In this document: positions 60,985 to 64,000 of the stretch, in pieces
Position numbering within the stretch: the first letter of the stretch is position 1
Layout: each line of letters begins with the position of its first letter
Assembly (NCBI RefSeq): GCF_048263965.1
Contig: NZ_JBLXDO010000024.1
Location: 1 to 64,000, forward strand
From: Ferrimonas sp048263965
Lineage (GTDB): Bacteria; Pseudomonadota; Gammaproteobacteria; Enterobacterales; Shewanellaceae
Reading direction: 5' to 3'
DNA: 64,000 nucleotides
The notes under the pieces: generated by a model
Database searches by the model: none
Told to the model about the DNA's origin: nothing
Seen by the model: only the letters and a program-made list of their open reading frames with translations
Translations under genes and position numbers: made by a program

Positions 60985-61578
60985 ATGGATCTGCCTTTCT
61001 CCCAATCCTGCGAAAACAACAAGGCCCCGATTCTGGCGGTGCTGAAACAGGCCCTGGCCCCCGCCACTCATGTGCTGGAGATTGGCAGTGGCACCGGTCA
61101 GCACGCGGTCTACTTTTGTGAACACCTTGCCCACCTGCAGTGGCAGCCCTCGGATCAGGGGGAGTACCTGACGGCCCTCAAGATGCGCCTTGAGCACTTT
61201 CCCAGGCCCAACCTGGGGCAACCTATGGAGCTGGATGTGACCGGCTCCTGGCCAGTGCAAAGCTTCGATGGGGTGTTTACCGCCAACACCTGCCACATCA
61301 TGGCCTGGGAGCAGGTGATGCAGATGTGGCAGGGAGTGGGTCAGGTTCTGCAGCCCGGGGGCCGATTCTGTGTCTATGGCCCCTTCAATCGTAACGGCCG
61401 TTACACCAGCGACAGCAATGCCCAGTTTGACCAGTGGCTGATGCAGAGGGACCCCATGAGTGGCATTCGCGACCTGGAAGCGATGGAGGCCCAGGCGGAG
61501 AAACAGGGGCTGTCACTGGCGACCATCCACACCATGCCCGCCAACAACCTGCTGCTGGAGTTTCATAAAGCCTTGTAG
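60985..61578 (+). CDS. DUF938 family SAM-dependent methyltransferase-like protein
   Basis: 197 residues from ATG 60985 (GGAGTGTTC upstream), beginning MDLPFSQSCENNKAPIL, the DUF938 N-terminus. The SAM-binding glycine loop is VLEIGSGTGQH, and motif segments WQPSD and LDVTGSWP follow. Substrate unknown. The 3' end overlaps the convergent GNAT-like gene by 16 bases. Confidence 0.85.
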   Translation: MDLPFSQSCENNKAPILAVLKQALAPATHVLEIGSGTGQHAVYFCEHLAHLQWQPSDQGEYLTALKMRLEHFPRPNLGQPMELDVTGSWPVQSFDGVFTANTCHIMAWEQVMQMWQGVGQVLQPGGRFCVYGPFNRNGRYTSDSNAQFDQWLMQRDPMSGIRDLEAMEAQAEKQGLSLATIHTMPANNLLLEFHKAL

Positions 61579-62720
61579 GGCAGGGCGTCCCGATACAGCT
61601 TCATCAGCCGCTTCAGCTGGCGCTCTTCCTGATGCACCGCATCGGCCACCGCCTGATCAAACAGCGGGTGGTAGAGCAGATGGTTGGAGTAGGTCCAGCA
61701 GGGCTCAAAGCCCCGGGCCAGTTTGTGCTCTCCCTGGGCACCGGCATCAAACAGGGACAGGCCGTTATCGATGCAGTAGTCGATCCCCTGGTAGTAACAC
61801 AGCTCGAAGTGCAGTCCCCGGTGCTCCTTGAGGCTGCCCCAGTAGCGGCCATAGAGGGCATCCTCCCCCTTGAAATAGAGTGCGGCGGCAAACCACTGGC
61901 TCTGCTTCGTCTCCCTGGCCATCACCAGCACAGAGGTGTTGGGCAGGCGTCGGTGAAGTTCCTGGAAGAAGGCCAGATTGAGGTAGCCAAAGTGGCTTGA
62001 GCGTTTGGCATAGGTGTGTTGATAACACGCGAGAAACTGCCGCCAATGCTCGTCGGTGATCCGGGCCCCTTCGAATCGCTCGATCACCAGATCCGCGCAA
62101 CCCTTGCGCTCCTTGAGGATGGTTTTGCGTTTACGTGCCGTCAGTGTGGCAAGAAACGCGTCGAAGCTGCCATAGTCCCGGTTGTGCCAGCGGAACTGGA
62201 TGTCCTTGCGCTGACGCCAGCCCTGGCGCACCAGTTTGTCGGACAGCGTCTTATGGGGAAACAGCCACTGCATGCCGGAGAGCCCCAACTCCTGCCCCTG
62301 CTCTTTGAGGCTGTCCGACAGAGTCATCAGCAGCCACTCCTGGTCCACATCATCCGCCACCCCCAGTCTGGGGCCGGTCACCGGGGTAAAGGGGACGGCA
62401 TTGATCCACTTGGGGTAGTAGTCCAGCCCATGGGCTTCATAGGCTCGGGCCCAGCTCCAGTCGAATACATACTCGCCGAAGGAGTGCAGTTTGATGTAGC
62501 CGGGCAGGGCGGCGACCAGGCGTTGTTCCTGTTCAACCAGCAGATGCAGGGGCTTCCAGCCGCTGCTTTTGCCCACGCTGCCGCTGATCTCCAGTGCGGC
62601 CAGAAACCCATGACGCAGGAAGGGCTGGTCGCCGGGAAACAGGGCATCCCAGCTTTGGGCATCAATCTTGTCGATGGCGTCGAGCCATTTGTGGGTGAAG
62701 GGGCCACAGTCCCTGGCCAT
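61563..62720 (-). CDS. FemAB-like/GNAT-fold protein (PF04339 type)
   Basis: 385 residues. Segments PFLRHGFLAALE near the N-terminus, ARKRKTILKERKG in the centre, and GLHFELCYYQGIDYCIDNGLSLFDAGAQGEHKLARGFEP towards the C-terminus are typical of the PF04339 (peptidogalycan biosynthesis/recognition) family. It may transfer an acyl or aminoacyl group; the substrate is not known. Single gene. Confidence 0.8.
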   Translation of the reverse strand: MARDCGPFTHKWLDAIDKIDAQSWDALFPGDQPFLRHGFLAALEISGSVGKSSGWKPLHLLVEQEQRLVAALPGYIKLHSFGEYVFDWSWARAYEAHGLDYYPKWINAVPFTPVTGPRLGVADDVDQEWLLMTLSDSLKEQGQELGLSGMQWLFPHKTLSDKLVRQGWRQRKDIQFRWHNRDYGSFDAFLATLTARKRKTILKERKGCADLVIERFEGARITDEHWRQFLACYQHTYAKRSSHFGYLNLAFFQELHRRLPNTSVLVMARETKQSQWFAAALYFKGEDALYGRYWGSLKEHRGLHFELCYYQGIDYCIDNGLSLFDAGAQGEHKLARGFEPCWTYSNHLLYHPLFDQAVADAVHQEERQLKRLMKLYRDALPYKAL

Positions 62721-62859
62721 AATTGCTCCATCAGGTGATTGTCCCGAAGCCTGGCCCTGTCAGGCAGAGGCAATCGGGCAGGAGTGGGTGCAGATACGTA
62801 CCCCAAAAGTTAGCACTCCCTAACCCTGTCTGTCAGCCAGAGCGGCGGCACGGGGGCAT

Positions 62860-62886
62860 TAAAAAGGGGACTCCTAGGAGTCCCCT
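62860..62886 (-). terminator. Terminator of sstT
   Basis: On the minus strand, AGGGGACTCCTAGGAGTCCCCT followed by TTTT; a perfect palindrome directly after the sstT stop. (Written as stem arms: AGGGGACTCCT / AGGAGTCCCCT.). Confidence 0.8.
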
Positions 62887-62904
62887 CATCATCAACCGGA
62901 CAGG

Positions 62905-64000
62905 TTAACCGGCCTTGCGCTCTGCTTCACGGCAGGCAGCGGCGGTGAAGATCACGTCGGTGGAGCTGTTCAGGGCAGTTTCCGCAGAGTCCTGAATCAC
63001 ACCGATGATGAAGCCAACGGCCACCACCTGCATCGCCACATCATTGGAGATGCCGAACAGGCTGCAGGCCAGAGGGATCAGCAGCAGTGAACCACCGGCT
63101 ACACCGGAGGCACCACAGGCGGACACCGCGGCAACGATGGAGAGCAGCAGGGCGGTGGGCAGGTCTACCTGCACGCCCATGGTGTGCACGGCGGCCAGGG
63201 TCAGTACGGTGATGGTGATGGCAGCACCGGCCATGTTGATGGTGGCCCCCAGAGGGATGGACACGGAGTAGGTGTCCTCGTGGAGGTCCAGGCGCTTACA
63301 CAGGTCCATGTTCACCGGCACGTTGGCGGCAGAGCTGCGGGTGAAGAAGGCGGTCACGCCGCTTTCACGCAGACACTGGAACACCAGAGGGAAGGGGTTC
63401 TGGCGCGTCTTCACGTAGACAATGGAGGGGTTAACCACCAGGGCGATAAAGGCCATGGCGCCCAGCAGGACCGCCAGCAGGTGGGAGTATCCCCCCAGGG
63501 CGTCGAAGCCGGTGGTGGCGATGGTGTTGGCCACTAGACCGAAGATGCCGATGGGGGCAAAGCGAATCACCACTTTCACGATGCTGGTGATCCCTTCGGA
63601 GACATCGTGGAACACCTGCTTGGTGGCGTCGGTGGCTTTGTGCAGTGCCAGACCCAGGGCGATACCCCAAGCCAGAATGCCGATGAAGTTGCCTGTCATC
63701 AGGGCGTTCACCGGGTTGTCGACCACCTTGAACAGCAGGGTGTTCAATACTTCGGTGATCCCTTCCGGTGGGGCAACGGTGGCGTTGTTGGTCACCAGGG
63801 CCAGGGTGGTTGGGAACATGAAGCTCAGCACGACCGCCGTCAGAGAGGCGGCGAAGGTGCCAAACAGGTAGAGCATGATGATCGGTTTCATGTTGGTGTG
63901 CTCTCCACGCTTCTGATTAGCGATGGAGGAGGCCACCAGGATGAATACCAGGATCGGAGCCACTGCCTTCAGGGCGGACACGAACAGGCCGCCGAGGAAG
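62905..64000 (-). CDS. sstT: Serine/threonine:sodium symporter SstT (N-terminus beyond the window)
   Basis: Sodium-coupled uptake of serine and threonine, dicarboxylate/amino acid:cation symporter family. About 365 C-terminal residues are present; the frame stays open to position 64000 (reading FLGGLFVSALK at the edge), so the start lies outside. Family segments visible are FFTRSSAANVPVNMD, then SIPLGATINMAGAAI and SACGASGVAGGSLLLIPL, which form the substrate and ion sites. Several transmembrane helices are evident. Confidence 0.94.
   Translation of the reverse strand, partial: FLGGLFVSALKAVAPILVFILVASSIANQKRGEHTNMKPIIMLYLFGTFAASLTAVVLSFMFPTTLALVTNNATVAPPEGITEVLNTLLFKVVDNPVNALMTGNFIGILAWGIALGLALHKATDATKQVFHDVSEGITSIVKVVIRFAPIGIFGLVANTIATTGFDALGGYSHLLAVLLGAMAFIALVVNPSIVYVKTRQNPFPLVFQCLRESGVTAFFTRSSAANVPVNMDLCKRLDLHEDTYSVSIPLGATINMAGAAITITVLTLAAVHTMGVQVDLPTALLLSIVAAVSACGASGVAGGSLLLIPLACSLFGISNDVAMQVVAVGFIIGVIQDSAETALNSSTDVIFTAAACREAERKAG

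Overview
The window looks like chromosomal DNA of a marine, respiring gammaproteobacterium of the Alteromonadales, close to Shewanella and probably Ferrimonas-like. The reasons are a small tetraheme cytochrome of the CctA/STC type, a periplasmic nitrate reductase cluster, an MsrB-MsrA fusion, an H-NOX/hybrid-kinase pair, AstB, SstT, and a gltA/sdhCDAB/sucABCD arrangement of the gammaproteobacterial kind. The genus is an inference from gene content only.

Layout. 1-5400: a transposase tail, fur, cobB, pepE, htpX behind a heat-shock-type promoter, cctA behind an FNR box, and bcp-gcvR. 5600-14300: dapA-bamC, a long gene-free stretch, a DUF3360 membrane protein, astB and topA. 14340-17750: ribB with an FMN riboswitch, a conserved membrane-anchored protein, cysB and queD. 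17900-25360: a possible operon of lipoprotein, msrBA, H-NOX and hybrid kinase, then a DUF2780 protein, a chemoreceptor, two small membrane proteins and a low-molecular-weight phosphatase. 25420-30700: a short non-autonomous mobile element (MITE) at the stop codon of a thioredoxin/DsbD-like gene, then rne. 31240-44500: rluC, a HAD hydrolase, gltA, and divergently sdhCDAB-sucABCD, a contiguous TCA-cycle block without its E3 subunit. 44500-46700: a decayed IS200 element, a possible IS3-type end, and an AT-richer segment with a Crp-like regulator and an unusual EAL protein. 46700-52400: carbonic-anhydrase-like protein, two exported proteins (one TonB-like), an NrfJ-like protein, a TetR/old-yellow-enzyme pair with matching operators, and a DUF1904 protein. 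52600-57200: napFDABC behind an FNR box. 57200-64000: FrnE-like oxidoreductase, a HExxH protein, a thioesterase, several small conserved genes, a FemAB-like protein and the start-less sstT.

Functional picture. Most of the window is core metabolism and housekeeping. Respiratory flexibility is visible in two FNR-box-controlled units (cctA and nap) and in the NO-sensing pair. Redox and thiol maintenance genes recur: bcp, msrBA, frnE-like, DsbD-like, an exported peroxiredoxin-like protein and the old-yellow-enzyme unit. The accessory material is limited to the MITE, the IS remnants and the AT-rich two-gene insert. I did not find a clearly new multigene system. The least explained items are the AT-rich insert, a promoter-hairpin-terminator unit near 2524-2620, the 3' tail of the suc operon and the small membrane proteins at 24321 and 24647. 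I saw no tRNA, rRNA or CRISPR array.
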